The position numbers and the translations under genes are program-made. Below, piece after piece: positions 33,862 through 43,247 of a stretch of DNA of 64,000 bases. The notes beneath the pieces are model-generated. The model was not told where the DNA came from, did no database searches, and was given only the letters and a program-made list of their open reading frames with translations. The first letter of the stretch is position 1. Each line of letters begins with the position of its first letter. Where the stretch lies: positions 372,001-436,000 of the forward strand of contig NZ_WTYS01000001.1 of NCBI RefSeq assembly GCF_009827545.1, written 5' to 3'. This DNA is from Pontixanthobacter gangjinensis. Its GTDB lineage: Bacteria; Pseudomonadota; Alphaproteobacteria; Sphingomonadales; Sphingomonadaceae.

Positions 33862-34934
33862 GGCAAGACACCGATGTCTAACTGCCAAGAATCAATGAAC
33901 AGCGCATTGAGGTATGGAATATGCGCGAGCGAGGAATTGGCATATTCCAGCCATCCGTACATTATCGCGAGCATCACCGCACATATCAACAGCCTGACCG
34001 GTCTGCGCAAGTGCGGCGCAACCAACTGCGGAACAGCAGCCCAGACATACATCGAAACGGGGAACCAATAGAGTGTGATGCGTCCTGCCGCGGCAGACGC
34101 AAAGAATACGAGGGGCACGGTAAAGAGCGCAGCGAAAGCCATGTTCCGCAAAAGCACAGTCGGAAACAATTTTGCACGCTGTGCCGGTAAAAGAAAATAA
34201 AGCGCAGCCGGGATCGCATTCATCAAAACATGGAATATTGCCCCGCTCGACTGCACGGCTTCTGTTTGGCCTCTACCGTAGGCTGTGTCATAATATTCGC
34301 CGTAGCCGCTTTGCTGCAAATAATAGAGCGCGAGCAGGCTGAAAATACCGATCCCGGCAATCTTGACGGTTTTGGGAAGTTTCAAATCGATCGCCACAAA
34401 TGCCAGCATGATGATTGCGCTGGCGTGAATGCCTGCGCAGCAGACAATGAAGATGGAACGGCCCACCACCCCGAAGCGCGCCCAATTTGCAATCAACAGC
34501 ATCAACAGGCCAGCAGCGAGAGCCTGACGGTTCGCGCTCATGCAGACGACCACAATGAACATCGGCACTGCCGCCATCAGCGCAAGCCAGGGTTCGGGCG
34601 TGCGCTTGGCAAAGGAGAAAACACCCCACATCGTAATGAAAGTGGCAATTAGATTGACGACATATATGCCCCCACCAGTCCAGGCGCCGAAGCTTAGCAA
34701 CAGCGCGTAAAACGGTTCTGACACACGAAGCAGCGCACCAAATGATTGGGCGTTCTCCGCGGAATAGATCATCCTGAGATAATTGTTCCAATCCATCCCG
34801 ACATTATGCCGCAAGCCAACGAACAAGACCGTAGTGACAAAAACTGCGATCCACATCGCCATCGCTGGGCGTCCCGGACGGCCAAGTGTCGCCGCCGCAG
34901 CGAACATGCTTCCGAAAAGTAGGAAAGGCCACAT
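33858..34934 (-). CDS. EpsG-family membrane protein, candidate polysaccharide polymerase
   Basis: The 358-residue polytopic protein has about ten hydrophobic segments. FVGLRHNVGMDWNNYLRMI (about 40-58) and EPFYALLLSFG match the EpsG/Wzy pattern, where the Arg and Asp/Trp after the second helix are conserved. CMSANRQALAAGLLMLLIANW and CCAGIHASAIIMLAFVA follow. It would polymerise repeat units in the periplasm. It is translationally coupled to the acyltransferase-3 that follows. It provides a second polymerase type beside the WzyC-like protein. Confidence 0.82.
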   Translation of the reverse strand: MWPFLLFGSMFAAAATLGRPGRPAMAMWIAVFVTTVLFVGLRHNVGMDWNNYLRMIYSAENAQSFGALLRVSEPFYALLLSFGAWTGGGIYVVNLIATFITMWGVFSFAKRTPEPWLALMAAVPMFIVVVCMSANRQALAAGLLMLLIANWARFGVVGRSIFIVCCAGIHASAIIMLAFVAIDLKLPKTVKIAGIGIFSLLALYYLQQSGYGEYYDTAYGRGQTEAVQSSGAIFHVLMNAIPAALYFLLPAQRAKLFPTVLLRNMAFAALFTVPLVFFASAAAGRITLYWFPVSMYVWAAVPQLVAPHLRRPVRLLICAVMLAIMYGWLEYANSSLAHIPYLNALFIDSWQLDIGVLP

Positions 34935-35074
34935 GCCCTAAGGTGCTCCGATGTGTGGTTGTCTCGCTGCGTCAGATGCCGTATCGGCCCCGCTGCAGCA
35001 AGGGCTTATCTCAATTACAATGAAAATCCCCTGCAGAAGCAACTTGCGGATACCTTGCTTTAGGAAGGGAACTG
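34935..35074. promoter_or_regulatory. Divergent gap between EpsG-type and hexapeptide genes
   Basis: This 140-base gap should contain promoters for the minus-strand pair and for the plus-strand run starting at 35075. AGGAAGGGA at 35062-35070 is the ribosome site of the latter. No operator is evident. Confidence 0.5.
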
Positions 35075-35812
35075 ATGATGAAGATGCGCCTGATATTTGC
35101 GCTTTTGATATTACCGTTTCCCAGCATTCTCAAAGTCTGGTTCTACCGGATTTTCTTCGGCTATAAAATCGGCAAGAAGGTTAAAATCGGGCTCAGTGCA
35201 ATTATTGCAGACAAATGCTCGATTGGTGACCGCACTCGGATCGGCCATTTCAATTTGTTCTACCGCAATCAGGATTTGCGGATCGGATCAGATGTGATCC
35301 TCGGTTTTGCGAACAAGATATTCGGCGGCGCGGTCGTCGATATCGGAAATAAATGTCACATTTTCCGCTTTAACGAGATCAACTCGATCTTAGACCCCTT
35401 GGTACTTGGGGATTTCGATCCGCGCCTGATTCTGGGCGAGGGCACTGTCATTACCGTCAACCATAAAATCGACTTCACAGACAGGGTAACTTTTGGCGAG
35501 TCGGTAGTATTTGCGGGGCGCAATTCCAATATCTGGACGCACAACAGGCAAAAGACAGCGCCGGTTTCGATCGGCCGTAATTGTTATGTCGGCTCGAATG
35601 TCCAATTTGTCGCGGGTTCATCTATAGGTGAATATTGCGTGCTTGCGCTCGGTTCAGTGGTGACCAAAAAAATCGATGGCGAATGGAAAGTCATCGCCGG
35701 GATGCCTGCAAAAGCACATAAGGATCTGGACGAGGATTCCAAAGTGCTGGTCACCTATCCAACTAGGCCGGACCTTCAAGGCATTACCGGCGCATTGCCT
35801 ACGGCTGGTTGA
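35075..35812 (+). CDS. Hexapeptide-repeat (left-handed beta-helix) acyltransferase
   Basis: The 245-residue protein has a short hydrophobic N-terminus and then imperfect hexapeptide repeats (IGLSAIIADKCSIGDRTRIG, IGSDVILGFANKIFGGAVVDIG) ending with IGRNCYVGSNVQFVAGSSIGEYCVLALGSVVTKKI. This is the trimeric WcaF/maltose-acetyltransferase-like fold. A final GMPAK fits nucleotide- or acetyl-CoA-dependent O-acetyltransferases. It probably acetylates a sugar in the cytoplasm. The following glycosyltransferase starts at or just after its stop. Confidence 0.87.
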   Translation: MMKMRLIFALLILPFPSILKVWFYRIFFGYKIGKKVKIGLSAIIADKCSIGDRTRIGHFNLFYRNQDLRIGSDVILGFANKIFGGAVVDIGNKCHIFRFNEINSILDPLVLGDFDPRLILGEGTVITVNHKIDFTDRVTFGESVVFAGRNSNIWTHNRQKTAPVSIGRNCYVGSNVQFVAGSSIGEYCVLALGSVVTKKIDGEWKVIAGMPAKAHKDLDEDSKVLVTYPTRPDLQGITGALPTAG

Positions 35813-36939
35813 AACAAATGCGGTTGCTTTTCGTTATAAAAGGTCTGGTAATCGCGGGCGGCGGGGCTGAACGGGTGTTCGTCGATGTTGTAAACGCGCT
35901 GACAAAGCGTGGGCATGACGTGCAAGTCGCCACGTTCGACAGACCTGACCAGAAGATATTCTATGACCTAGACCCCGCCATTCCCGTGCATCTGTTGGGG
36001 GCGGGCGACCCGGGCGTTCCGACGCCGCGATTCAACATGCCCATGATTATGCGCCGTATTCGCGCATTGGCCCGCCAAATTGAGCCAGATGCCGCTGTCG
36101 CATTCATGCATTCCACCTACGTTCCGATTGCCTTCGGACTACTTGGCACCGGCATCCCCATGATCCTAAGCGAGCACACTGCGGGTGCGCATTTTGATGC
36201 GCGCCCCCTGCAAAAGGCACTTACCCGCCTGACCCAGCGCCTGTCTTACGCGAAGACCGTAGTTTCGCCAGTCATCAAGGCCGAGCACCCCATAAGCTAT
36301 CACGGCAATCTTGCGGTTCTCGCAAACCCGGTTGATATGCACGCCTTCGCGCCCGCACGCTTAGCTTTACCGGAGAAAATCATCTTGTGCGTGGGCGGAT
36401 TACGGGTCGAAAAAGGGCAGGATGTCCTTATCAAAGCTTTCGAGCGGATAGCAGGGAAGTTTCCCGATTGGCGGCTGCGATTTGTCGGAGACGGTGTTAC
36501 GCGCCCGCAAGTTGAAGCCCAAATCGCCGCTTCGCCGGTCAAAGAGCGGATTGAATTGCCCGGCGTACTGAAGGACGTTCCCGCCGAATATGCGAAGGCA
36601 GCTTTCGTGGCCGTTCCCTCGACCTATGAATCGCTTTCTATGGTCGCAATTGAAGCTATGGCAAGCAGCAGGCCGGTAATCGGGTTTTCGGATTGTGCAG
36701 GGCCGCGCGCGCTGATTGAAGAAGGCCTCAACGGCCTGCTGATTGATCCAGGAGATGACAAGATCGCAGCTTTGTCTGCTGCAATGACCAAGCTGATGCA
36801 AGATCAAGCGTTACGCGAAAGAATGGGCAAGCAAGCACCGGATACGGTCGTCGCCTATTCCGCAGAGCACGTCTTTGATCAGTGGGAAGAGCTTTTGGGT
36901 GCCGCCGCACATAATATGCCCGTACCCAAATTTGCTTAG
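35809..36939 (+). CDS. Glycosyltransferase family 4
   Basis: The 376-residue GT-B glycosyltransferase has the N-terminal acceptor domain (VIKGLVIAGGGAERVFVDVVNAL) and the C-terminal nucleotide-sugar domain (ILCVGGLRVEKGQDVLIKAF; PSTYESLSMVAIEAMASSRPVIG with the EX7E-like motif). It would add one sugar to the lipid-linked repeat unit on the cytoplasmic side. The start is TTG 35809, overlapping the previous stop (TTGA), or ATG 35818. Donor and linkage are unknown. Confidence 0.92.
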   Translation: MKQMRLLFVIKGLVIAGGGAERVFVDVVNALTKRGHDVQVATFDRPDQKIFYDLDPAIPVHLLGAGDPGVPTPRFNMPMIMRRIRALARQIEPDAAVAFMHSTYVPIAFGLLGTGIPMILSEHTAGAHFDARPLQKALTRLTQRLSYAKTVVSPVIKAEHPISYHGNLAVLANPVDMHAFAPARLALPEKIILCVGGLRVEKGQDVLIKAFERIAGKFPDWRLRFVGDGVTRPQVEAQIAASPVKERIELPGVLKDVPAEYAKAAFVAVPSTYESLSMVAIEAMASSRPVIGFSDCAGPRALIEEGLNGLLIDPGDDKIAALSAAMTKLMQDQALRERMGKQAPDTVVAYSAEHVFDQWEELLGAAAHNMPVPKFA

Positions 36940-37043
36940 TGTAAAATTGCTTTATTGTGGCTTTCGAAAGGTCGACCTTAAGGCTTACATCTCTTAAAGG
37001 AGCGCCGGCAACCTCCTAGCGCCGAACCTGAGGATAAGACATA

Positions 37044-39026
37044 ATGTGCGGTCTAGCAGGACTTTTTGGGCCAATTGATCGCTTCGGTAGGGGTAAGCTC
37101 GAGCCGTTGGTCAAATCGATGGCGGGCGCGATTACCCATCGCGGGCCAGACGCAGAAGGCTTGTGGATTGACGATGAGGCTCAAATTGGGCTTGGCCATC
37201 GCCGGCTTTCGATCCTCGATCTGTCGCCAGCCGGCGCACAACCGATGCATTCGCAAGATGGCCGATTTGTGATCGCTTATAATGGCGAAATCTACAATTT
37301 TCCTGCGCTCCGTCAGCAATTGGAGCGGCGCCACGGTGCCATCGCTTGGCGCGGTCACTCGGACACCGAAGTGCTGGTTGAGTGCTTTGCGCGCGACGGA
37401 ATCCAAGCCACACTCGATCAAGTCGACGGCATGTTTGCCATGGCGGTGTTTGACCGGCAATCGCGTGAACTGAGTTTGATCCGCGATGCTTTCGGGGAAA
37501 AACCGCTTTATTATGGATTATGGCAGGGGTGCCTATTGTTCGGGTCCGAACTGCGCTCGTTTGAAGCGATCCCTGGCTTTGCGCCCAAAATGAATCTGGA
37601 CGCGCTAGGCGACTTCTTCAAATATTCCTATATCCCCGGCGCTGCCTCCATCTGGCAAGGCATAGTTAAATTGCCGCCCGCGCATAGACTGGTTTTAACG
37701 CAGAATGACATCACCGCGGGCAGCTTGCCCGAACCGGTCGCTTGGTGGGATATGACCGGCGACGCCCTGGCTGCCCGCGGCGCGGCATTTGAAGGCTCGC
37801 TAAGCAGCGCGGTGGATCACGCCGACATTTTGATGCGCGCAGGCACCGCCCGGCGCATGGTCTCCGACGTGCCATTGGGCGCGTTTCTGTCCGGCGGCAT
37901 CGACAGCTCTCTGACGGTCGCGATGATGCAGGCATCCGCGAGCAATCCGGTGCGGACATTCTCGATCGGTATGGCTGAGGACGGGTTCGACGAATCGCCA
38001 GCCGCCGCAGCCGTCGCCAAGCATCTTGGTACCAATCATACCGAACTGGTACTAACCCCGGCGCAAGTTCAAGACGCGGTTCCGCAAATATCAGCGGTGC
38101 ATGACGAACCCTTCGCCGATTCGAGCCAGGTGCCCACTTTTCTGGTTGCTCAAATGGCCCGGCGAGATGTCACTGTAGCGTTGTCTGGAGATGGCGGCGA
38201 CGAAATTTTCGGCGGCTACAACCGCTATTTTCAAGGGCCGAGAGTTTGGCGGCAAGCATCCCGATTGCCGGGCCCGGTCCGGAAGATCGCGGGCGCTGGA
38301 TTGTCCGCCTTACCCGCCAGCGTTATCGAAGCCCTGATCAAGATCGCCGGTCCTCTTTCGCCCAAGGAACTTGCCGCCGGACGGGCTTCGGAAAAGCTAC
38401 AAAAACTTGCTCGCGTAATGGCCATGCCCGATGAGAGCGCCTTCCATGACCGGCTGCTGGCGACCTCCGACAATCCGCTTGCGATCCTATCGGTCGACGC
38501 GCGCCTTTCCGCTCTACCGCACAGGCTGGACCCCCGCGCAGCCGCATTGCCCTTCGCCGATCGCGCTATGTTGATCGATACTGCAAATTACATGCCCGAC
38601 GATGTGCTGGTCAAAGTCGACCGGGCCGCGATGGCGGTATCGTTGGAAACACGCACTCCATTCTTGGACCGTGACCTGTTCCGCTTTGCCTGGAGCCTTC
38701 CAGCCGGGATGCGGGCCGGTAGCGGCGAAGGTAAAACGATATTGCGGGAATTGCTTTACCGTTATGTCCCGCGCGATCTGGTCGACCGGCCCAAGGCAGG
38801 CTTTGCGATACCCGTGGGGCGCTGGCTCCGGACCGGTCTGCGCGACTGGGCGGAAAGCGAATTGTCAGAAGATGCGCTTGACCAAAGCGGTTTGCTCGAC
38901 ACTGCAACGATTCGAAGGCACTGGAGTGAACACCTGTCCGGCAAGAGGGACCATGAAACTATGCTGTGGAACGTCCTGATGTTTCAGGGCTGGTACAGAC
39001 GGCAGACAGAGCGGGCGCCCGCCTGA
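37044..39026 (+). CDS. asnB: Asparagine synthetase-type glutamine amidotransferase
   Basis: The 660-residue protein has a class II glutaminase domain with the N-terminal nucleophile Cys2 (MCGLAGLFG) and THRGPDAEG. The synthetase domain has the PP-loop SGGIDSS at 283-289 and LSGDGGDEIFGGYNRYF. All key residues look intact. In polysaccharide loci such proteins are often thought to amidate uronic acids rather than make asparagine; that is inference here. A GAGGA site precedes the ATG. Its stop overlaps the flippase ATG by one base. Confidence 0.92.
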   Translation: MCGLAGLFGPIDRFGRGKLEPLVKSMAGAITHRGPDAEGLWIDDEAQIGLGHRRLSILDLSPAGAQPMHSQDGRFVIAYNGEIYNFPALRQQLERRHGAIAWRGHSDTEVLVECFARDGIQATLDQVDGMFAMAVFDRQSRELSLIRDAFGEKPLYYGLWQGCLLFGSELRSFEAIPGFAPKMNLDALGDFFKYSYIPGAASIWQGIVKLPPAHRLVLTQNDITAGSLPEPVAWWDMTGDALAARGAAFEGSLSSAVDHADILMRAGTARRMVSDVPLGAFLSGGIDSSLTVAMMQASASNPVRTFSIGMAEDGFDESPAAAAVAKHLGTNHTELVLTPAQVQDAVPQISAVHDEPFADSSQVPTFLVAQMARRDVTVALSGDGGDEIFGGYNRYFQGPRVWRQASRLPGPVRKIAGAGLSALPASVIEALIKIAGPLSPKELAAGRASEKLQKLARVMAMPDESAFHDRLLATSDNPLAILSVDARLSALPHRLDPRAAALPFADRAMLIDTANYMPDDVLVKVDRAAMAVSLETRTPFLDRDLFRFAWSLPAGMRAGSGEGKTILRELLYRYVPRDLVDRPKAGFAIPVGRWLRTGLRDWAESELSEDALDQSGLLDTATIRRHWSEHLSGKRDHETMLWNVLMFQGWYRRQTERAPA

Positions 39027-40348
39027 TGCTGCGCACGTTGATCAAACAGGCCGCATCTGTTGCAGGCATACGGGTGTTCGGAACGGGTCTGTCCGTGCTG
39101 GTTTCCGTCGCGATTGCGCGGCTGTACGGCCCCGATGCACTGGGGGTTTACGCCTATTGCGTCACGCTGATGGCAATTGCAGCAGTCCCGGTTTCAAACG
39201 GTTGGTCGACCATGCTGCTGCGCGCAGTCTCACAGGTGCATGAACTGGACAGCGAAGCCCGGGCGATGGCGCGCCTTGGCGCACGGCTTGCAATTGTCTT
39301 CGCCGCCTTTGCCGCTGCAACTGCAGTCCCGGCGGTTCATTTCACCGGTTCGGAAATCGCCTCTGCGCTGGAGCCCGTGGCATTCACTGCTATCGGCTTG
39401 CTCTTCGTCGCGCTTCTTTGTGATCAAATCTCTGCCATGCGAATGGCATCGATGCGGGGGCTAGACCGACCTGCCCTTGCGCAGCTTCCGGAAAGTCTGG
39501 TCCGTCCGTCGCTGCTTCTAATGGGCGTGGCGATAGGCTGGTGGGCTTTCGGATCTTCCACGCTCTCGTCCAACCTGCCGATCCTGTTTGCTTCTCTGGC
39601 AATTGCTGCGATTGCTTCGGCGATGATTGGCCAGCTGATCCTTACCCGCCTGACCGGACGCGCAGTCACTCGCCGCCCAGATCCAGCCGAACGCAAAGCG
39701 TGGTTCGCCAGTGCCGCAGCCCTTGCCGGTAGCGCGGGTCTGGTGCAGCTCAATGGATATGTCGATATGCTCATTTTGGGCAGCTATGTCGCGCCCGCCG
39801 AGGTTGGACTGTACCGGGCGGCTCTGCAGATCGCGATGCTGGCCAGTTTCGGTTATATCGCGCTCAACATGCTGGCCGGGCAACGATTTGCGAAATTCAC
39901 CGGAAGCGGCGATCACGAAAGCCTGTCTAGAACCGCGACGCATCTGGCGCGGCTCGCCCTGCTCACTGCCATTCCGCTGCCTCTCATTCTGCTAATAGCC
40001 GGAGAAGACCTATTCGCATTGCTGTTTGGCACAGCGTTCGAAGGGGCCTCACTGCCGGCACTGCTGATTGCTGCAGGTTTCACATTCAGCGCTGCAATTG
40101 GCATGGCACGCACATTGCTCGTCATGCAAGGCAACGAGTTTCTCGTTATGCGTACGACATTGGTCGCACTTGTCCTTAACGTCGTGCTCTGCATCTTGCT
40201 GATCCCGCGATACGGCATTACCGGGGCCGCCATCGCAAACCTGTCCGCCAATGTCGGGTGGAACATCTTGCTGTGGGCTTTGGCGCGCAGGAGCACAGGG
40301 ATCGATTCAAGCGTTTTCGGGGCAAATGCAGGATTTAAGAATGGTTGA
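39026..40348 (+). CDS. Polysaccharide flippase (Wzx-type, MOP superfamily)
   Basis: The 440-residue protein has 12 or more hydrophobic segments. The N-terminus (QAASVAGIRVFGTGLSVLVSVAIARLYGPDALGVYAY) is the standard Wzx/lipid III flippase start. It moves lipid-linked repeat units across the inner membrane. The ATG at 39026 overlaps the asnB stop (TGATG) and is preferred; the open frame begins upstream at 38966 inside asnB without homology. It is a core component of the Wzx/Wzy pathway. Confidence 0.92.
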   Translation: MLRTLIKQAASVAGIRVFGTGLSVLVSVAIARLYGPDALGVYAYCVTLMAIAAVPVSNGWSTMLLRAVSQVHELDSEARAMARLGARLAIVFAAFAAATAVPAVHFTGSEIASALEPVAFTAIGLLFVALLCDQISAMRMASMRGLDRPALAQLPESLVRPSLLLMGVAIGWWAFGSSTLSSNLPILFASLAIAAIASAMIGQLILTRLTGRAVTRRPDPAERKAWFASAAALAGSAGLVQLNGYVDMLILGSYVAPAEVGLYRAALQIAMLASFGYIALNMLAGQRFAKFTGSGDHESLSRTATHLARLALLTAIPLPLILLIAGEDLFALLFGTAFEGASLPALLIAAGFTFSAAIGMARTLLVMQGNEFLVMRTTLVALVLNVVLCILLIPRYGITGAAIANLSANVGWNILLWALARRSTGIDSSVFGANAGFKNG

Positions 40349-41090
40349 GGCTAGACAGCGCCTGTATCTTCATATCGGGACCCACAAGACCGGATCCTCG
40401 TCGCTCCAGCATTATCTTGGCGCGCAGCGAAAGACGCTGGTCAGCCACGGGTTCGCCTATTTCACTGGTGCTTACGAACCGGACAATCATGTTGAATTCT
40501 TCGCAATCGCTCTGCGTGCAGATCGCGAGGCATTCTCTCGGGCGAAATACGGCATCGAGCAGACGGACAAGGCCCTGGCCGCAGCCGCAGCGAACTTCCA
40601 AGAGTTTCGGCAAGCTAATCAAAAACAAGCGCTGATTGTCTCGACTGAAGGGCTGTCCTTGCTGCGGCACGATGATGAGGTGGAGCGACTGAACACGATC
40701 CTGGGCGCAGAAATGCTCGATATCGTCCCGATACTTGTCTTGCGCGACAAGGCGGCTTTTCTGAAATCGTTCCGCAAGCAGATATTGAAGCATGCCGATC
40801 GCGAATTATCGAACGACCCGGCGAGCATAAATTACGTTGAGCAAGACAGCTGGCTGGCTGATTTCGGTGCGATCAAATCATTGTGGCGCAAACACTTCGG
40901 TGAAAATGCTTTGCGGATCATCGACTACGATCAGGCAATGAAGCGCGACGAAGATGTCCTTCCCGCTGCCCTGAAAGCGATGGATCTGCCGGAGAGCTTC
41001 ATTCCAGTGGCCGGTTCGGTCAGATTAAACACCGACACTTTCAAGGCTCGTATTAAGAGATTTTTGCGTAAGGTCGGACTTGGCAGCTAA
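40341..41090 (+). CDS. Sulfotransferase-like P-loop protein
   Basis: The 249-residue protein begins with LYLHIGTHKTGSSSLQHYL (residues 8-26), the 5'-phosphosulfate-binding loop pattern of PAPS-dependent sulfotransferases. A 3'-phosphate-binding-like region LRDKAAFLKSFRKQILKHADRELS lies at about 134-157. It may sulfate the polysaccharide; some relatives have other nucleotide-dependent roles. The start at 40341 has AGGA 7 bases upstream and overlaps the flippase by 8 bases; an earlier start at 40251 is unlikely. The CysQ-like gene elsewhere in the window could clear the PAP by-product. Confidence 0.75.
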   Translation: MVEARQRLYLHIGTHKTGSSSLQHYLGAQRKTLVSHGFAYFTGAYEPDNHVEFFAIALRADREAFSRAKYGIEQTDKALAAAAANFQEFRQANQKQALIVSTEGLSLLRHDDEVERLNTILGAEMLDIVPILVLRDKAAFLKSFRKQILKHADRELSNDPASINYVEQDSWLADFGAIKSLWRKHFGENALRIIDYDQAMKRDEDVLPAALKAMDLPESFIPVAGSVRLNTDTFKARIKRFLRKVGLGS

Positions 41091-41214
41091 GCATAGGCGA
41101 GGAGCGCCGCCCCTTTTCTTCAGCCGAATTGCCAGTGAGCTAATCAAAAGCTAGGGTCTGTTCGTATTCGTCGGGGACACGAAATCCCTGTCAGTGCGGG
41201 GGTTAGATTAGGCC

Positions 41215-42120
41215 ATGTCCATTAGGAAAACTCTCAAAAGCAGTTTGCGTTCTGCGCTAGTCAATCCCGTGATCGGCTCGGTGGCCCTGCCCATTGCAAA
41301 GGCGCTGCCCGGAGAGAACTGGAAGAAGCGACTCCCGGTTGCAAAGCCCCTTTCGAAGCTTGATCTGGAGGGTGACGGCGAAATTGTCCTGGCACGGCCT
41401 GACCGGTGCCATGTTGCGCAGGAACTCTATTGGGGCGGCGGAAAGCTGGATACTGGGCAGGACCGGCTCGCGCTTCAGGCGGCGCTGGCTTTTGCGCGGC
41501 ATAGCTCGGTTTTTCTCGACATCGGTTCGTACACCGGCCTGTTTGCGCTGGCCGCAGCGCGCGCAAATCCGGAAATTCAGGCCTATGCCTATGAGATAGT
41601 GGGCGAAAACTACCTCCTCCTATGGGAAAACGTGCTCCACAATGACCTGGGCGCCCGGGTTCAGCCACACCTCGTCGCTGTTGGCGGCGAAAACGGAGAG
41701 CTCCGGATCCCGTTCGCCCAATCATCCGGCCAGCTGGCATCGTCGGTGGACATCAGCTGGAGCACCGATCACGGCGTAACCGTTCCGATGCGCCGTCTGG
41801 ACGATCTCCATCTGGATCTCGAGGGCGAGGTATCGCTGAAAATCGATGTCGAAGGTTTCGAGATGGAAGTGTTCGACGGAGCGCAGCAATTCCTCGCGAA
41901 ATACAAGCCCGACATGGTTTGCGAAGTGCTGCGCCGCGCCAAGCGCGTCCCGGAAATGATGGAAATGCTCAAGTCGCACGGATATCGCTGGTTTCACATC
42001 CAGGAAGACGGTTTTGCCCGCCGCGACATCATTACGGCCGACAAATTCCGGCGCGACTGGATGTTCAGTTGCAAAAGCGATGAAGAGCTGGCCAAAATGG
42101 GCCTGACACTGATCGACTGA
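41215..42120 (+). CDS. FkbM-family SAM-dependent methyltransferase
   Basis: The 301-residue protein carries the SAM-binding motif VFLDIGSYTGLFALAAARANP (about 98-118) and the FkbM core VSLKIDVEGFEMEVFDGAQQFL (about 206-227), with a C-terminal ending typical of the family. FkbM enzymes O-methylate hydroxyl groups of sugars and other metabolites. It probably methylates the polysaccharide. A gap of 124 bases precedes it. Confidence 0.9.
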   Translation: MSIRKTLKSSLRSALVNPVIGSVALPIAKALPGENWKKRLPVAKPLSKLDLEGDGEIVLARPDRCHVAQELYWGGGKLDTGQDRLALQAALAFARHSSVFLDIGSYTGLFALAAARANPEIQAYAYEIVGENYLLLWENVLHNDLGARVQPHLVAVGGENGELRIPFAQSSGQLASSVDISWSTDHGVTVPMRRLDDLHLDLEGEVSLKIDVEGFEMEVFDGAQQFLAKYKPDMVCEVLRRAKRVPEMMEMLKSHGYRWFHIQEDGFARRDIITADKFRRDWMFSCKSDEELAKMGLTLID

Positions 42121-42202
42121 AGCTGCTAACGGCCCAATTTACATCAATATCGGCGAATATCGCCCACGAGGCAGGCCGCCTCCGACATCAGGGATTACAG
42201 AC

Positions 42203-43243
42203 TTGGGAGTCTCCTCTAAGCGAGCTGGAAAGCGATACGATCTAGTCGACATCGCACGGTTCCTGTGTGCGTTCTGGGTCATGCTATTCCATTACGTCTA
42301 CACCTACGCAACCGTGCAAAACGGATTGGAAGCGCCCGCGGCGCTAACCGGGATTGCCAGATACGGGTATATGGGGGTCGACTTCTTCTTCATTATCTCG
42401 GGTTTTGTGATCGCGTATTCATCGGTGGGTAAAACCGCGATGCAATTCTTTGAATCGCGGTTTTTCAGGATCTGGCCGACTTTCGTGATTTGCATGACAG
42501 CAAGCGCGCTGGTTCTTCACCTGTCCGGAGCCAGATCGGTGTCGCTGGTCGAATATCTGGTCAATTTGACGGTCGTGCCCGCCTATCTGGGCGTTAAGCC
42601 GATCGATGGAGTTTACTGGACGCTCGCTTACGAGATCTTTTTTTACGCCATCGTCTTTGTGTTCGTCCTGTTCAGGGCGCAGAATTTCCAGTCGCATATC
42701 ATGATTTACGGCTCGCTCCTGTTGCTTGCGCTTTCACCGTTCATGCTGAACGAAACGAGCTATCTGGCGCTGTTCGTCATTGGCATCGCGTTCCAGGCCC
42801 TGACGGACACGCAACGCCGAAGGCTTGTTCCGATCGCTGCGATCGCAGGAATGGGCGCTCTGGCAGTAACCGGTGCGTATGTTCGCGCAATCAATCTCGG
42901 CTTCGACGGTATGGCGGGGGCCGTCATCCTCGCTGCATTGATCGGCGTATTTGGCATTCTTGTCTTGGCGGACCGGGCGCAAGTGCGTATCGGCTGGGCA
43001 AGAGCCGCCGGCTTGATCACATACCCGCTTTACCTGTTGCACTCGAAAATCGGCGAAACTGCGTTTGACGCGCTGCCGCTGCAGAATATCTGGCCGCTCG
43101 TCCTCACCTTGGTAATCGCCGTAATGATTGCGGCGTCCTATGCAGTGTCGATTTTCGATCAAAAATACATTCAGGGGCCCATCCGTAAAATATATCGGAA
43201 GTGGGCGAATATTCAGAATTGGAATGAAAAAATTGTCCGATAG
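42203..43243 (+). CDS. Acyltransferase-3 family membrane protein (second copy)
   Basis: The 346-residue integral-membrane O-acyltransferase starts YDLVDIARFLCAFWVMLFHYVYTYA (catalytic-type His in LFHY) and continues YMGVDFFFIISGFVIAYSS and ESRFFRIWPTFVICM. About ten hydrophobic segments are present. The probable start is TTG at 42203, with AGGGA 8 bases upstream; no suitable ATG exists before the first helix. It is clearly different in sequence from the copy at 32794. Its 3' end may overlap the kdsD reading frame. Confidence 0.88.
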   Translation: MGVSSKRAGKRYDLVDIARFLCAFWVMLFHYVYTYATVQNGLEAPAALTGIARYGYMGVDFFFIISGFVIAYSSVGKTAMQFFESRFFRIWPTFVICMTASALVLHLSGARSVSLVEYLVNLTVVPAYLGVKPIDGVYWTLAYEIFFYAIVFVFVLFRAQNFQSHIMIYGSLLLLALSPFMLNETSYLALFVIGIAFQALTDTQRRRLVPIAAIAGMGALAVTGAYVRAINLGFDGMAGAVILAALIGVFGILVLADRAQVRIGWARAAGLITYPLYLLHSKIGETAFDALPLQNIWPLVLTLVIAVMIAASYAVSIFDQKYIQGPIRKIYRKWANIQNWNEKIVR

Positions 43244-43247
43244 CAAA

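Noticed and set aside
34951-35166. 71-codon frame across the divergent gap and the hexapeptide gene start
   Set aside because: It overlaps the supported hexapeptide gene in another frame and shows no domain.
38966-39025. Longer N-terminus for the flippase, inside asnB
   Set aside because: The ATG at 39026 overlaps the asnB stop and starts right at the homologous region.
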